Below, in pieces: positions 9,087 through 18,443 of a stretch of DNA of 64,000 nucleotides. How positions within the stretch are numbered: position 1 is the stretch's first letter; every line of letters begins with the position of its first letter. The position numbers and the translations under genes are program-made. The DNA is from Actinomycetota bacterium (GTDB lineage Bacteria > Actinomycetota > Actinomycetes > Propionibacteriales > Propionibacteriaceae), in the NCBI GenBank assembly GCA_020161755.1, contig JAIUOS010000001.1:62001-126000 (forward strand), given 5' to 3'. The notes under the pieces were generated by a model. That model made no database searches. It saw only the letters and a list, made by a program, of their open reading frames with translations, and was not told where the DNA came from.

Positions 9087-10324
9087 GTGACGCCATCAAG
9101 CCCGGCCTGGAGTTCGCCGGCCACGAGCTGGCGCGCGCCACCCTGGACGCCTGCGTGAAGTGCACGATCTGCGAGACCATGTGCCCGGTCTCGGCGGTCA
9201 CGCCGCTGTTCTCCGGCCCGAAGTTCGTCGGGCCGCAGGCCGAGCGGTTCCGCAACGGGGAGAGCGTCGACCACTCGCTCGACTACTGCTCGTCGTGCGG
9301 CACCTGCACGCTGGTCTGTCCGCAGGGCGTCGAGATCGCCGAGTTGAACAGCCAGGCCCGCGCGGTGATGAAGGCCCAGCACATGCCGCTGCGCGACCGG
9401 CTGATCGGCGAGACCGTGCTGATGGGCAAGGCGATGACGCCGGTGGCGCCGCTGGCGAAGGCCGCGCTGCACAACAAGCCGGTCCGGGCGCTGATGGAGG
9501 CGGTCGTCAAGGTGCACCGGGACGCCCCGATGCCGCCGCCGCAGACCCAGACGTTCGCCGGCTGGTGGGCGAAGCGTCCCAAGCCGGCGAAGACGCCGAC
9601 CCGGGGCGTGCTGGTGTTCTTCCACGGCTGTGCGGGCGGCTACTTCGAGGTGGAGACGTCCAAGCGCTCGGTCGAGGTGCTGGAGTATCTCGGCTACGAG
9701 GTCGTCGTGCCCCGGCAGGGTTGCTGCGGCCTGGCCCAGCAGTCGAACGGGCTGTTCGACCAGGCGACGGCGTCCGTCCTGAAGCTCTGCGACGACCTGC
9801 GGGCGGCGGGCAAGGACCTGACGATCATCTCCTCGTCCGGCTCCTGCACGGGCATGCTCAAGCACGAGGCGCACGAGATCATGGGCGTCACGGACGAGAA
9901 GCTGAAGGACGTGGGGACGCGGATCCGCGACATCATGGAGTTCCTGCTCGATCTGCACGAGGCCGGCGAACTGCCGACGGACTTCCGTCCGATCGAGATG
10001 ACCGTGCCGTACCACGCGCCGTGCCAGCTGAAGAGCCAGGGCATGGGCATGCCGGCGGTCGAGGTGCTGCGGCTGATCCCGGGGCTCACCGTGGTCGAGT
10101 CGGGCGCGGTCTGCTGCGGCATCGCCGGCACGTACGGGCTGAAGAAGGAGAAGTACGAGATCGCGCAGGCGGTCGGACGCCCGTTGTTCGAGATGGTGAA
10201 GCGGACGAACCCCGACCTGGCGGTGTGCGACACCGAGACCTGCCGCTGGCAGATCAGCCAGTCGTCCGGGGTGCCCACCGAGCACCCGATCTTCATGGTG
10301 CACCGGGCGTACGGCCTGTCCTGA
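9083..10324 (+). CDS. glpC: Glycerol-3-phosphate dehydrogenase, iron-sulfur membrane-anchor subunit C
   Basis: 413 residues. Two ferredoxin-type [4Fe-4S] motifs lie near the N-terminus (CVKCTICETMCP about residue 25 and CSSCGTCTLVCP about residue 73), followed by two CCG domains (GCCGLAQQ and VCCGIAGTYG) of the kind that bind a further cluster in heterodisulfide-reductase-like proteins. It conveys electrons from GlpAB to quinone at the inner face of the membrane. Last gene of the operon, followed by a double hairpin. Confidence 0.95.
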   Translation: MSDAIKPGLEFAGHELARATLDACVKCTICETMCPVSAVTPLFSGPKFVGPQAERFRNGESVDHSLDYCSSCGTCTLVCPQGVEIAELNSQARAVMKAQHMPLRDRLIGETVLMGKAMTPVAPLAKAALHNKPVRALMEAVVKVHRDAPMPPPQTQTFAGWWAKRPKPAKTPTRGVLVFFHGCAGGYFEVETSKRSVEVLEYLGYEVVVPRQGCCGLAQQSNGLFDQATASVLKLCDDLRAAGKDLTIISSSGSCTGMLKHEAHEIMGVTDEKLKDVGTRIRDIMEFLLDLHEAGELPTDFRPIEMTVPYHAPCQLKSQGMGMPAVEVLRLIPGLTVVESGAVCCGIAGTYGLKKEKYEIAQAVGRPLFEMVKRTNPDLAVCDTETCRWQISQSSGVPTEHPIFMVHRAYGLS

Positions 10325-10332
10325 CCCTCGCC

Positions 10333-10399
10333 CGGACCGAAAGGGGACAGTCCCCTTTCGGTCCGCGAAATGAAAGGGGACTGTCCCCTTTCGTTTCGC
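10333..10399. terminator. Double palindrome of repeat family R3 between convergent genes
   Basis: Two back-to-back perfect inverted repeats (cores AAAGGGGACAGTCCCCTTT and AAAGGGGACTGTCCCCTTT) lie between the ends of glpC and yaaA. There is no U-tract, but position and symmetry suit a bidirectional terminator. Related copies lie at 40.7, 44.0 and 48.1 kb. Confidence 0.7.
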
Positions 10400-10418
10400 T
10401 GGCTCTCTCGGCTCGGCC

Positions 10419-11210
10419 TCAGCTGCGGGAGGCGAACGCGCGGACGAACACCGGCACCTTCGCGGTGGAGGCCACCTTGTCGTAGCGGTAGCCGGCCGCG
10501 TCGAAGTCTTTCAGCGCACCGGGCGTGCGGACGCGGTTCAGCACCAGCCAGGCGGCCAGTTCACCGCGGGCGCGCTTGGCAAAGAACGAGATCACGCTGC
10601 GCTTGCCGCGCGCGTCCGTGTCCTCGAAGCGGGGCGAGATGACGGGCGCGTCCAGCTCGTCCGTCCGTACCGAGCCGAAGTACTCACCAGACGCGAGGTT
10701 CACCACGACCGGCGCACCCGGCGAGGCCGCGAGGTCGTCGCGCAGCACGCGGGTGATCGTCGAGCCCCACCAGTCGTACAGCGAGCGTCCGCGCGGGCTG
10801 GCGACCCGGGTGCCCATCTCGAGCCGGTAGGGCTGCATCAGGTCGAGCGGACGCAGCACCCCGTACAGCCCGGACAGGATCCGGACGGTCTTCTGCGCCT
10901 CGGTGAAGTCGCGGGTCGTGAACCGCTCCCGGACGTCCAGGCCCTGGTAGACGTCGCCGTTGAAGGCGAGGACGGCCGGACGCGCGTTGCGGCGCGTGAA
11001 CGGCATGGCGAAGCTCGCCCAGCGGCTTGCGTTGAGGGCTGCGAGTTCGTCGGAGATGTCGGCCAGCGCGGCCAGGTCGGCCACCGACTTGGTGCGCATG
11101 ATCTCGACCAACTTCTCGGACTCGTCCAGCAACCTCGGCTGGGTGGGCGTGACCTTGGGCAGCTTCGACTCGTAATCCAGCGACTTGGCCGGCGACAGCA
11201 GGATCAGCAC
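10419..11210 (-). CDS. yaaA: YaaA/DUF328 family peroxide-stress protein
   Basis: 263 residues. It starts VLILLSPAKSLDYES, the family hallmark, and contains FNGDVYQGL, LSGLYGVLRPLDL and the conserved C-terminal FFAKRARG. In Escherichia coli YaaA limits intracellular free iron during peroxide stress; the fold is linked to DNA binding. The GTG at 11210 is chosen because the family begins there and AGG lies upstream. It is convergent with glpC and divergent from trxB; no operon partner. Confidence 0.9.
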   Translation of the reverse strand: MLILLSPAKSLDYESKLPKVTPTQPRLLDESEKLVEIMRTKSVADLAALADISDELAALNASRWASFAMPFTRRNARPAVLAFNGDVYQGLDVRERFTTRDFTEAQKTVRILSGLYGVLRPLDLMQPYRLEMGTRVASPRGRSLYDWWGSTITRVLRDDLAASPGAPVVVNLASGEYFGSVRTDELDAPVISPRFEDTDARGKRSVISFFAKRARGELAAWLVLNRVRTPGALKDFDAAGYRYDKVASTAKVPVFVRAFASRS

Positions 11211-11545
11211 GCGGGTGAGCCTAGCTGCCGCGTCAACGCCCACCATCCGGGGTGGGGACGCGGTGACCGCGGGCCGCACGCCGGTAGGTGCCGGGCGTGA
11301 CGCCGGGCACGCGGGGCGACCCGATCTGCCCTGGATCGTGTCGTTTCTGGCCTGAAAGGCAGCCCACCGCGTGATCGAGGGCGAATCGCGTACCCCTGTC
11401 GGGTGGATGGGTGGGCGGCGTCCCTCGGCCGGCGGGGAGGGCTGAGCCGGCTCGGGAATGTTGGCGGCCCCGGCGGGGTTAGGCGGGGTGTGCCGGCCGT
11501 GCGACAGGTAGGCTGAGCACCCACCCGAGACTGCAAGAGGTTGTC
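11211..11545. promoter_or_regulatory. Divergent intergenic region yaaA / trxB
   Basis: 335 bp without a gene. A TAGGCT hexamer at 11509-11514, about 30 bp before trxB, is a plausible -10; no convincing -35 accompanies it. AAGAGG precedes the trxB ATG. Nothing else was recognised. Confidence 0.4.
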
Positions 11546-12517
11546 ATGTCCGAGATCCGTGAGGTCATCGTCATCGGCTCCGGCCCGTCCGGTTACGCGG
11601 CCGCGATCTACACCGCCCGCGCCGGCCTGAAGCCGCTCGTGTTCGAGGGCGCGCTGGCCGCCGGCGGCGCCCTGATGAACACGACCGAGGTCGAGAACTA
11701 CCCCGGCTTCACCGACGGCATCATGGGCCCCGACCTGATGCTCGCGATGCGCGCACAGGCCGAGCGGTTCGGCGCCGAGATCATCACCGACGACGTCATG
11801 TCGGTCGACCTGCTGGGCGAGGTCAAGACCGTCACCGACGCCGAGGGCAACACCTACTCCGCCCACGCGGTGATCCTCGCGATGGGCTCCGGCTACCGCA
11901 AGCTCGGCCTGCCCGCCGAGGAGGTGTACAGCGGACGCGGCGTCTCCTGGTGCGCGACCTGCGACGGCTTCTTCTTCCGCGACAAGGACATCGCCGTGGT
12001 CGGTGGCGGCGACTCCGCGCTCGAGGAGGCCACGTTCCTCACCCGGTTCGCGAACTCCGTGACGCTGATCCACCGCCGCGACGAGCTGCGCGGCTCGAAG
12101 ATCATGGTCGACCGCGCGCTGGCCGACCCCAAGATCCGGTTCGCCTGGAACTCGGTGGTCACGGACCTGAAGGGCGACGGCGGCCTGAGCGGCATCGTCC
12201 TCACCGACACCGTGACCGGCGACACCCGCGAACTGCCCGCGCAGGGCCTGTTCGTGGCGATCGGCCACGACCCGCGCTCCGAGATCGTCCGCGGACAGGT
12301 CGAGGTGGACGCCGCCGGCTATGTGGTGGTGGACGCCCCGAGCACCCGCACCAACGTCCCCGGCGTGTTCGCCGCGGGCGACCTGGTCGACCACACCTAC
12401 CGGCAGGCCATCACGGCTGCCGGCACCGGTTGCGCCGCCGCGCTGGACGCGGAGCGCTACCTCGCCGCACTGTCGGACGCGGCCGCTACCCTCACCCCTG
12501 AACCTGCCAACGCCTGA
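11546..12517 (+). CDS. trxB: Thioredoxin reductase
   Basis: 323 residues. Cytoplasmic FAD flavoprotein that uses NADPH to reduce thioredoxin. Visible motifs: FAD-binding [20 protein letters not shown], redox-active CATC (in [10 protein letters not shown], about residue 135), NADPH-binding [12 protein letters not shown], and C-terminal [10 protein letters not shown]. Its substrate gene trxA follows after 12 nt, so the pair is an operon. Confidence 0.96.
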   Translation: MSEIREVIVIGSGPSGYAAAIYTARAGLKPLVFEGALAAGGALMNTTEVENYPGFTDGIMGPDLMLAMRAQAERFGAEIITDDVMSVDLLGEVKTVTDAEGNTYSAHAVILAMGSGYRKLGLPAEEVYSGRGVSWCATCDGFFFRDKDIAVVGGGDSALEEATFLTRFANSVTLIHRRDELRGSKIMVDRALADPKIRFAWNSVVTDLKGDGGLSGIVLTDTVTGDTRELPAQGLFVAIGHDPRSEIVRGQVEVDAAGYVVVDAPSTRTNVPGVFAAGDLVDHTYRQAITAAGTGCAAALDAERYLAALSDAAATLTPEPANA

Positions 12518-12529
12518 GGAGTCACCACC

Positions 12530-12853
12530 ATGGCCAATGTCGCCGACGTCACCGACGCCACCTTCAGCGAACTCGTCCTGAAGTCCACCAAGCCGGTCGT
12601 GATCGACTACTGGGCCGACTGGTGCGCGCCCTGCAAGCAGCTGTCCCCGATCATCGACGAACTCGCCCGTGACTACGGCGACAAGGTCACGTTCCTGAAG
12701 CTCGACACCAACGAGAACACCCAGGTACCCACCCAGCAGGGCGTCCTCGGCCTGCCGACCATCCAGGTGTTCGTGGGCGGCGAGGTCGTGAAGTCGCTGA
12801 CCGGCGCCAAGCCCAAGTCAGTGCTGCTGCGGGCGATCGAGGAATACCTCTGA
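12530..12853 (+). CDS. trxA: Thioredoxin
   Basis: 107 residues, the usual thioredoxin size. The active site is WCAPC (about residue 32) instead of the commoner WCGPC; Ala at that place occurs in other actinobacterial thioredoxins. The conserved cis-proline region GLPTIQVF is present. CTGAGGAGT precedes the ATG. Translated with trxB, it supplies reducing power for disulfide exchange. Confidence 0.95.
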   Translation: MANVADVTDATFSELVLKSTKPVVIDYWADWCAPCKQLSPIIDELARDYGDKVTFLKLDTNENTQVPTQQGVLGLPTIQVFVGGEVVKSLTGAKPKSVLLRAIEEYL

Positions 12854-12860
12854 GCTCCCG

Positions 12861-12935
12861 CACAGACGCCCCCGAAGTTCACAAACGCCCCTGAAATTTC
12901 GGGGGCGTTTGTGAGTTTCGGGGGCGTTTGCGGGG
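12861..12935. repeat. Dispersed palindromic repeat R1, copy 2
   Basis: It lies between convergent trxA and the HxlR gene, starting 8 bp after the trxA stop. Outer arms CAGACGCCCCCGAA / TTCGGGGGCGTTTG surround the GAAATTTC centre. The GC-rich tail to 13008 holds no gene. Confidence 0.85.
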
Positions 12936-13008
12936 GACCGGAGGCGTTTGCGGGGACAGGGGCTTGGGGACGGGACGGCCGGGACGCGGGGAAGCGGGGA
13001 CGGGGGCG

Positions 13009-13650
13009 TCAGGCGGCAAGGTGGAAGGTGTCGGCGAAGCGGCCGAGCAGCTCGCCCCGTCCGCGGAGCACCTCGACCACGCCGGACGCGATCGCCTCCG
13101 CGGGAGCCAGCTCTCCGGAGATCAGCCGTCGGATGCCCGGGCCGGCGGCGAAGGCGAGGTCGACGGGGCCGTCCCCGCGAGAGACCCCGAGGGACGCCCC
13201 GTCCACGTGGATCAGCAGTCCGGTGGGTCCGAAGTGGGCCGCGTAGGCGGTGGCAGGCAGGTCGAGCGCGACCTGCGGACGGAAGGCCGTCCGCAGTGCC
13301 ATCGTCATCGAGTCGGGAGTGACGATCTGCTCGGCCCGCGGCTCCCCCATCGCCTTGAAACCCCACGCACCGAGGGCCAGCACGACCGGCTCGAGCTCGC
13401 GGCCGTACGGCGTCAGCTCGTAGACGATGATCCGCGACCGCGGCATTCGGCGGATGACGCCCGCGGCCTGCAGTTCCTTCAGCCGCGACGCGAGGATGTT
13501 GCTCGGGATGCGCGGAAGGCCGGCCGCGAGCTCGCCGTACCGGCGGGGTCCGACGAGCAGGTCGCGGACGATGAGCAGCGCCCACCGCTCGCCAACCAGC
13601 TCCAGGGCCTGGGTGACGCCGCAGTACTGCCCGTAGTCGCGGGCGGCCAC
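13009..13650 (-). CDS. HxlR-family winged-helix transcriptional regulator
   Basis: 213 residues. The N-terminal winged helix matches HxlR (ERWALLIVRDLLVGPRRYGELAAGL, then SRLKELQAAGVIRR and YELTPYGREL). The C-terminal ~100 residues resemble an SCP2-like hydrophobic-ligand domain often fused to HxlR proteins. It starts with GTG 5 nt after the stop of the VOC gene, so the two form one transcription unit. Such regulators often respond to small reactive or aromatic compounds; the ligand is unknown. Confidence 0.85.
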   Translation of the reverse strand: MAARDYGQYCGVTQALELVGERWALLIVRDLLVGPRRYGELAAGLPRIPSNILASRLKELQAAGVIRRMPRSRIIVYELTPYGRELEPVVLALGAWGFKAMGEPRAEQIVTPDSMTMALRTAFRPQVALDLPATAYAAHFGPTGLLIHVDGASLGVSRGDGPVDLAFAAGPGIRRLISGELAPAEAIASGVVEVLRGRGELLGRFADTFHLAA

Positions 13651-13655
13651 CGGGG

Positions 13656-14093
13656 TCAGCCCTGCTGCTCGCCCGCGTAGGCGTCGGGACCCTGCTCGGC
13701 GGCCACCGGGTCCATCCAGCCGAACTCGAGGATGTTGCCGTCGGGGTCGGTGATCTGGCGTTGGTACATGAACCCGTAGTCAGAGGGCTTCTGTTCCTCC
13801 GTTCCGCCCGCGGCCAGCCCTGCGTCCGCGGTCTGGTCCACCGCCTCGCGGGAGTCGAGGAAGATCGCCGTCGACACCGACGGGTTCACGGCGTTGTCGC
13901 CGAGCGGCTTGTCGGTGAACGTCTGGAAGAACTCCCGCACCAGGATCATGAAGTAGTTGTGGCCGTCCTCGACGACCACGCAGGCGGCGTTGTGGTCGGT
14001 GAACTTCGGGTTGATGGTGAAGCCGACCGCCGTGTAGAACGCCTTCGCGCGCTCCAGGTCGGTGACGGGCAGGTTGACGAACATCTGCGGCAT
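13656..14093 (-). CDS. VOC (glyoxalase/bleomycin-resistance) superfamily protein
   Basis: 145 residues. It starts MPQMFVNLPVTDLERAKAFY, a typical VOC opening, and ends with TDPDGNILEFGWMDP, carrying the metal-ligand Glu position of the second beta-alpha-beta-beta-beta unit. It resembles the predicted lactoylglutathione-lyase-like group; substrate unknown. The ATG at 14093 fits the family start, with GGAACA just upstream. First gene of a two-gene unit with the HxlR regulator. Confidence 0.85.
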   Translation of the reverse strand: MPQMFVNLPVTDLERAKAFYTAVGFTINPKFTDHNAACVVVEDGHNYFMILVREFFQTFTDKPLGDNAVNPSVSTAIFLDSREAVDQTADAGLAAGGTEEQKPSDYGFMYQRQITDPDGNILEFGWMDPVAAEQGPDAYAGEQQG

Positions 14094-14189
14094 GGCTGTT
14101 CCGATCTGTTGGTTGCTCTCTCCACACTTGCAAAAAGCAAGCGACCGGGGAAGGTCGCGGAATTGCGCACTCCGTCCGCCCCTCCACCG

Positions 14190-14262
14190 CACAAACGCCC
14201 CCGAAGTTCACAGGCGCCCCCGAAATTTCGGGGGCGTTTGTGAGTTTCGGGGGCGTTTGCGG
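14190..14262. repeat. Dispersed palindromic repeat R1, copy 3
   Basis: It lies between two minus-strand genes (downstream of the GNAT gene, upstream of the VOC gene). Same nested palindrome as copy 2 with a few substitutions. A purine-rich stretch (14263-14375) follows with no gene. Confidence 0.85.
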
Positions 14263-14375
14263 AGGGCGGGGACGGAGAGGGGCCGGGAAGAGAAGGGTGG
14301 ACGCGGGCGGAGAGACGGCCGGGAAGAGAAGCGGACGCGGGCCGAGAGACGGCCGGGAAAGGCCGGACGCCACCC

Positions 14376-14921
14376 TCAGGAGCGGTGCACGCGCCCGGAG
14401 ATGGCGCCACCGGCAGGCTCCGGGGGAACCACCGGACGCAGCGACTCCCAGAAGCGCTCGAAGACGTTGCGGACGCCGTTGCGTTCCCCGAGCACCGCAC
14501 GGTCGAGGTCGAGGCGCCAGAGCCGGTCGTCGCGGCCGCGGGTGAACCCGACCGCCCGCAGGAACTCGTGCGGCGGCGCTTCGCAACGCACCCCCGTCCG
14601 GCTGCCGCGGGCCTCGATCACCCGCGCCTTCCGGGCCACCAGCCCGGCGGCGGCCGCCTGCACCAGCTGGCGTCCGTACCCGGCTCCGGTCGAGCCCGGA
14701 CGCACCCACACCGCCATCACCCGGGCGTGGCCCGGCTCCTCCAGCGGTGCCAGCAGCAGGACGCCGGCGACCTCGTCGTCCACGGTGAGTTTCACCCCGC
14801 ACCAGCCCCACACGGTGGCCGCCGAAATGGCCCACGGGGTGTCCTTGGGGACGGCGAACCCGCACCAGGGGCACACGAGGGTCGGCAGCTCCGCCAGTGT
14901 CACCATGGACAACCTCGGCAT
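14376..14921 (-). CDS. GNAT-family N-acetyltransferase
   Basis: 181 residues. The GNAT acetyl-CoA signature is seen in VWVRPGSTGAGYGRQLVQAA (about residue 75). The N-terminal CPWCGF is a short zinc-ribbon-like pair. Substrate unknown. The ATG at 14921 is preceded by TTGGGGGTGG; an ATG five codons later is possible. It is divergent from the aminotransferase gene. Confidence 0.8.
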   Translation of the reverse strand: MPRLSMVTLAELPTLVCPWCGFAVPKDTPWAISAATVWGWCGVKLTVDDEVAGVLLLAPLEEPGHARVMAVWVRPGSTGAGYGRQLVQAAAAGLVARKARVIEARGSRTGVRCEAPPHEFLRAVGFTRGRDDRLWRLDLDRAVLGERNGVRNVFERFWESLRPVVPPEPAGGAISGRVHRS

Positions 14922-14997
14922 GCCACCCCCAACGTTGAGGCCCATCCTGCGGGTGGGTCGGTTTCATCCTAGGCCGAAGGTGAGGCAGTCTGGTGCG

Positions 14998-16314
14998 GTG
15001 AGCCTCCCAGAGCCGTCCCGCCGCGACACGCGGCTGGACCCCTACATCGACGCGTACGCCGAGCGAACCCATGGCCTGACGGTGTCCGCCGTCCGCGCCC
15101 TGTTCGCCGTCGCCAACCGTCCCGAGGTGGTCTCACTGGCCGGCGGCATGCCGAACATCGCCGACCTCCCGCGCGAGGCCCTGGCGAAGGCCGTCGACCG
15201 TCTGATCACCGAGAACGGCACCCAGGCCATGCAGTACGGGTCGGGCCAGGGCGAGCCGTTCATGCGCGAGAAGATCGTCGAGGTCATGGCCGAGGAGGGC
15301 ATCCAGGCCCACGCGGACGACGTCGTCGTCACCTGCGGCAGCCAACAGGCCCTCGACCTGGTCACGCGTGTGTTCTGCGACCCGGGCGACGTCGTCCTGG
15401 CCGAGGGGCCTAGCTACGTCGGCGCGCTGGGCACGTTCCGCGCCTACCAGTGCGAGGTCGTCCACGTCGCGATGGACGAGCACGGCATCGACCCGGTCGC
15501 CCTGCGCGCAGCCCTGGTCAGCCTGAAGGCGGGCGGCAAGCGGGTGAAGTTCCTGTACACGATCCCGAACTTCCAGAACCCGACCGGCGTCACCCAGACC
15601 CTCGAGCGCCGCCGGGAGCTCATCGACATCGCCCGCGAGCACGACCTGCTGGTGATCGAGGACAACCCGTACGGCCTGCTCACCCTGGACGCCGAACCGC
15701 TGCCGGCCCTGCGCTCGATGGACGCTGACAACGTCGTCTACCTGGGGTCGTTCTCCAAGATCTTCGCGCCCGGCTTCCGGGTGGGCTGGACGCTCGCGCC
15801 GCACGCCGTCCGCGAGAAGCTCGTGCTCACCCAGGAGGCGGCCACCCTCTGCCCGCCGGTGTTCAGCCAGTTCGCGATCGCCACCTACCTGGAGGAGTTC
15901 GACTGGCGCAGCCAGATCGTCACCTACCGCGACATGTACCGCCAGCGCCGCGACGCCATGCTCGACGGCCTCGCCCAGCACATGCCCGAAGGCACGACGT
16001 GGACGGTGCCCCAGGGCGGCTTCTTCGTCTGGGTGACCCTGCCGGAGGGCCTGGACTCCCAGGCGATGCTGCCGCGGGCGATCAGCGCGCGGGTGGCGTA
16101 CACGACCGGCACCGCGTTCTACGCCGACGGCCTCGGCAGCCGCAACATGCGCCTGTCGTTCTGCTACCCGACGCCCGAGCGCATCATCGAGGGCACCCGT
16201 CGCCTCGGCGAGGTGCTCGAGCAGGAGCTCGAGATGCACCGCACCTTCGGCCTCGGCACCCAGACCGCCCGGCACTACGACCTCACCACCGGCCCCGCTC
16301 CGGACATCACCTAG
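14998..16314 (+). CDS. PLP-dependent class I/II aminotransferase (2-aminoadipate/MocR-type catalytic domain)
   Basis: 438 residues. Fold type I aminotransferase: substrate region VVSLAGGMPN, cofactor-binding GSQQALDLV, the NPTG motif (FQNPTGVT), and the Schiff-base lysine in YLGSFSKIFAPGFRVGWT. It resembles the LysN-like domain of MocR regulators but lacks the DNA-binding part, so it is an enzyme, perhaps a 2-aminoadipate or broad-range transaminase. The GTG start gives MSLPEPSRRD. The ddl gene follows after 8 nt. Confidence 0.88.
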   Translation: MSLPEPSRRDTRLDPYIDAYAERTHGLTVSAVRALFAVANRPEVVSLAGGMPNIADLPREALAKAVDRLITENGTQAMQYGSGQGEPFMREKIVEVMAEEGIQAHADDVVVTCGSQQALDLVTRVFCDPGDVVLAEGPSYVGALGTFRAYQCEVVHVAMDEHGIDPVALRAALVSLKAGGKRVKFLYTIPNFQNPTGVTQTLERRRELIDIAREHDLLVIEDNPYGLLTLDAEPLPALRSMDADNVVYLGSFSKIFAPGFRVGWTLAPHAVREKLVLTQEAATLCPPVFSQFAIATYLEEFDWRSQIVTYRDMYRQRRDAMLDGLAQHMPEGTTWTVPQGGFFVWVTLPEGLDSQAMLPRAISARVAYTTGTAFYADGLGSRNMRLSFCYPTPERIIEGTRRLGEVLEQELEMHRTFGLGTQTARHYDLTTGPAPDIT

Positions 16315-16322
16315 GAACTGAC

Positions 16323-17291
16323 ATGACCGACTCCCCCACCCATGGCCCGATCGTCGTCCTGGCCGGCGGTCTCTCCCACGAGCGGGACGTCTCGCTGCGC
16401 TCGGGACGCCGCGTCGCCCAGGCCCTGCGCGACCAGGGCCGGGAGGTCGTCGAGTCCGACCTCACCCCCGGTCTGGTCGACCTGCTGCGCGGCCTCGACA
16501 ACCCGGTCGCCTTCCCGGTGCTGCACGGCGGCGTCGGCGAGGACGGTGGGCTGCAGCAGGTGCTGACGCTGCTCGACGTCCCCTACGTGGGCTCCGAGCC
16601 GGCCGCCTGCCGCCGGTCGTTCAACAAGGCCGTCGGCGGTCCGCTTGTCGCGCAGGCCGGGCTCGCCCGTCCGCGCATGGCGGCGCTGCCGCACGACATG
16701 TTCCGTGAGCTCGGGGCTGCCGCGCTGGTCGAGGCCCTCGGCGAGCGGATCGGTTTCCCGATGATCGTCAAGCCCGCCCGCGGCGGCTCGGCGCTCGGCT
16801 GCACCCGGGTGACCGACGTGGCCGGGCTGCCGTCCGCGATGGTGGCCGCCTACTCCTACGGCGACCTGGCCGTGGTCGAGGAGTTCGTCGAGGGCACCGA
16901 GGTCGCGGTCACCGTGGTGGAGCTGGACGGGACGCTGATCCCGCTGCCGGCGGTGGAGATCCGTCCGAACTCGGGCATCTACGACTACACCGCGCGCTAC
17001 ACGGCCGGCGAGACCCGGTTCATCGTCCCGGCGACGCTCAGCGAGGAGGCCTCGACCGCCTGCGCCGACCTGGCCGTGGCCGCCCACCGGGTGCTCGGGC
17101 TGCGGGACCTCTCGCGCGCTGACATCATCGTCCGCCCGGACGGCACCCCGGTGTTCATCGAGACCAACGTCGCCCCCGGCATGACCGAGACCTCGCTGCT
17201 GCCGCAGGCGGTGGAGGCGGCCGGGTACGACTTCGGCCTGCTCTGCGCCCAGCTCGTCGACAACGCGTGGGCCCGCCACCTCGCGCAGTGA
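16323..17291 (+). CDS. ddl: D-alanine--D-alanine ligase family protein
   Basis: 322 residues. ATP-grasp enzyme expected to join two D-alanines for peptidoglycan. Motifs: VLAGGLSHERDVSLRSG at the N-terminus, VLHGGVGEDGGLQ, PMIVKPARGGSALG, VEEFVEGTEVAV, and C-terminal metal-binding FIETNVAPGMTETSLLPQA. It is slightly shorter than many Ddl proteins. AGGA precedes the ATG. Co-directional with the aminotransferase upstream; a functional link is not obvious. Confidence 0.9.
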   Translation: MTDSPTHGPIVVLAGGLSHERDVSLRSGRRVAQALRDQGREVVESDLTPGLVDLLRGLDNPVAFPVLHGGVGEDGGLQQVLTLLDVPYVGSEPAACRRSFNKAVGGPLVAQAGLARPRMAALPHDMFRELGAAALVEALGERIGFPMIVKPARGGSALGCTRVTDVAGLPSAMVAAYSYGDLAVVEEFVEGTEVAVTVVELDGTLIPLPAVEIRPNSGIYDYTARYTAGETRFIVPATLSEEASTACADLAVAAHRVLGLRDLSRADIIVRPDGTPVFIETNVAPGMTETSLLPQAVEAAGYDFGLLCAQLVDNAWARHLAQ

Positions 17292-17330
17292 CGTCTGTTG
17301 CAGTGACGTCCCCGGCACGAACACGCTGAC

Positions 17331-18044
17331 ATGAACACCCTGGCCAAGCAGTGGGCGATCGGCCTGCTCGGCGCGGCCATCTGCGTGGCCATGCTCGGCC
17401 TGGGGCTGTGGCAGATGCGGGTGTTCGAGAGCAAGGAGCACGACTCGGCCGCGGCCACCGCGGCGCTGCCCCCCGTGCCGCTGTCCACCCTCGTCGGTGC
17501 GGACGGAGGGTATGGCGGCGCGTACGGCCACGCGGTGAGCGTCGAGGGACGGTTTCTGCCCGACCAGCAGGTGCGGGTGGTCGGCGCGGACGGCGTCGTG
17601 CGGGTGCTGACCGCCTTCCTGCTGGACGACGGTCGCGTGCTGCCGGTGGTGCGGGGCACGGTCCCGTCCGGCGACGGGGTGCTGCCGCAGCCTCCGGCCG
17701 GACGGGTGGGCGTCTCCGGCGTCCTGCTGCCCACCGAGGAGGCGTCCGACACACCGTCCACGCCGGGCACGATGGGCTCGGTGCGGCTGCCCGCGCTCGC
17801 GCAGGCCTGGCCGCAGCAGTTGCTGCCGGGGTTCGTGACGCTGTCGGCGGCGGAGGCGACGTCCCAGGGGTTGGGCGCGGCGGCCGTTGTCCTGCCGACC
17901 GGCGAGGGGTCGTTCACGAACATCGGCTACGCGCTCCAGTGGTGGGTCTTCGCCGCGTTCGGCGCGTTCATGACGATCCGGTTCGTCCGGGCAATCGGAC
18001 GCCAGGGAACGCTGGGTACGCTGTCGGACCAGGAGGAAGCATGA
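17331..18044 (+). CDS. SURF1-family cytochrome oxidase biogenesis protein
   Basis: 237 residues. N-terminal membrane helix (WAIGLLGAAICVAMLGLGLWQMRV), an extracytoplasmic domain with VEGRFLPDQQV and a VVRGTVP element, and a C-terminal helix (NIGYALQWWVFAAFGAFMTIRFV) with the conserved YALQWW. SURF1 assists haem a3/CuB insertion in aa3-type oxidases. It overlaps the following DUF3817 gene by 4 nt, a common actinobacterial pairing. Confidence 0.9.
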   Translation: MNTLAKQWAIGLLGAAICVAMLGLGLWQMRVFESKEHDSAAATAALPPVPLSTLVGADGGYGGAYGHAVSVEGRFLPDQQVRVVGADGVVRVLTAFLLDDGRVLPVVRGTVPSGDGVLPQPPAGRVGVSGVLLPTEEASDTPSTPGTMGSVRLPALAQAWPQQLLPGFVTLSAAEATSQGLGAAAVVLPTGEGSFTNIGYALQWWVFAAFGAFMTIRFVRAIGRQGTLGTLSDQEEA

Positions 18045-18436
18045 GTGAGACCGCTGCGCCGGCCGTCCGGGCGATCACGCCCGAGCAGGTTCCGGGCATC
18101 CGCGGGGCGCTGCTGCGCTACCGGATCATGGCGTACCTGGTGGGGACGCTGCTGGTGGTGCTGGTGCTGGTGGGCATGCCGTTGAAGTACTTCGCGGACA
18201 ACGGCACGGTGGTGACGTGGACGGGCGTGCCGCACGGCTACCTGTACATGGTGCTGCTGGTCACCGCCTACGACCTCGGACGCCGCGTCCACTGGCCGTG
18301 GAGCCGGCTGATCCTGATCGGGCTGGCCGGCACGATCCCCTTCCTCTCGTTCTGGGCCGAGCACTCCGCGCGGACGGACGTGAACCGCCGCCTCGCCGCC
18401 GTCGAGGACCCGAGTGACACCCCGGACGCCCCCTGA
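18041..18436 (+). CDS. DUF3817 integral membrane protein
   Basis: 131 residues with three predicted membrane helices. The family motif near PHGYLYMVLLVTAYDLGRR is clear, as is LAGTIPFLSFWAEH. Function unknown; the domain is often found beside cytochrome-related genes or as a C-terminal part of other membrane proteins. It starts at an ATGA overlap with the SURF1 gene behind AGGAGGAA. Confidence 0.88.
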   Translation: MSETAAPAVRAITPEQVPGIRGALLRYRIMAYLVGTLLVVLVLVGMPLKYFADNGTVVTWTGVPHGYLYMVLLVTAYDLGRRVHWPWSRLILIGLAGTIPFLSFWAEHSARTDVNRRLAAVEDPSDTPDAP

Positions 18437-18443
18437 GGAGCCG

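Noticed and set aside
14263-14375. Purine-rich GGGA/GAGA stretch as a G-quadruplex or coding tail
   Set aside because: The G-runs are irregular and no frame fits a gene; nothing supports a specific function.
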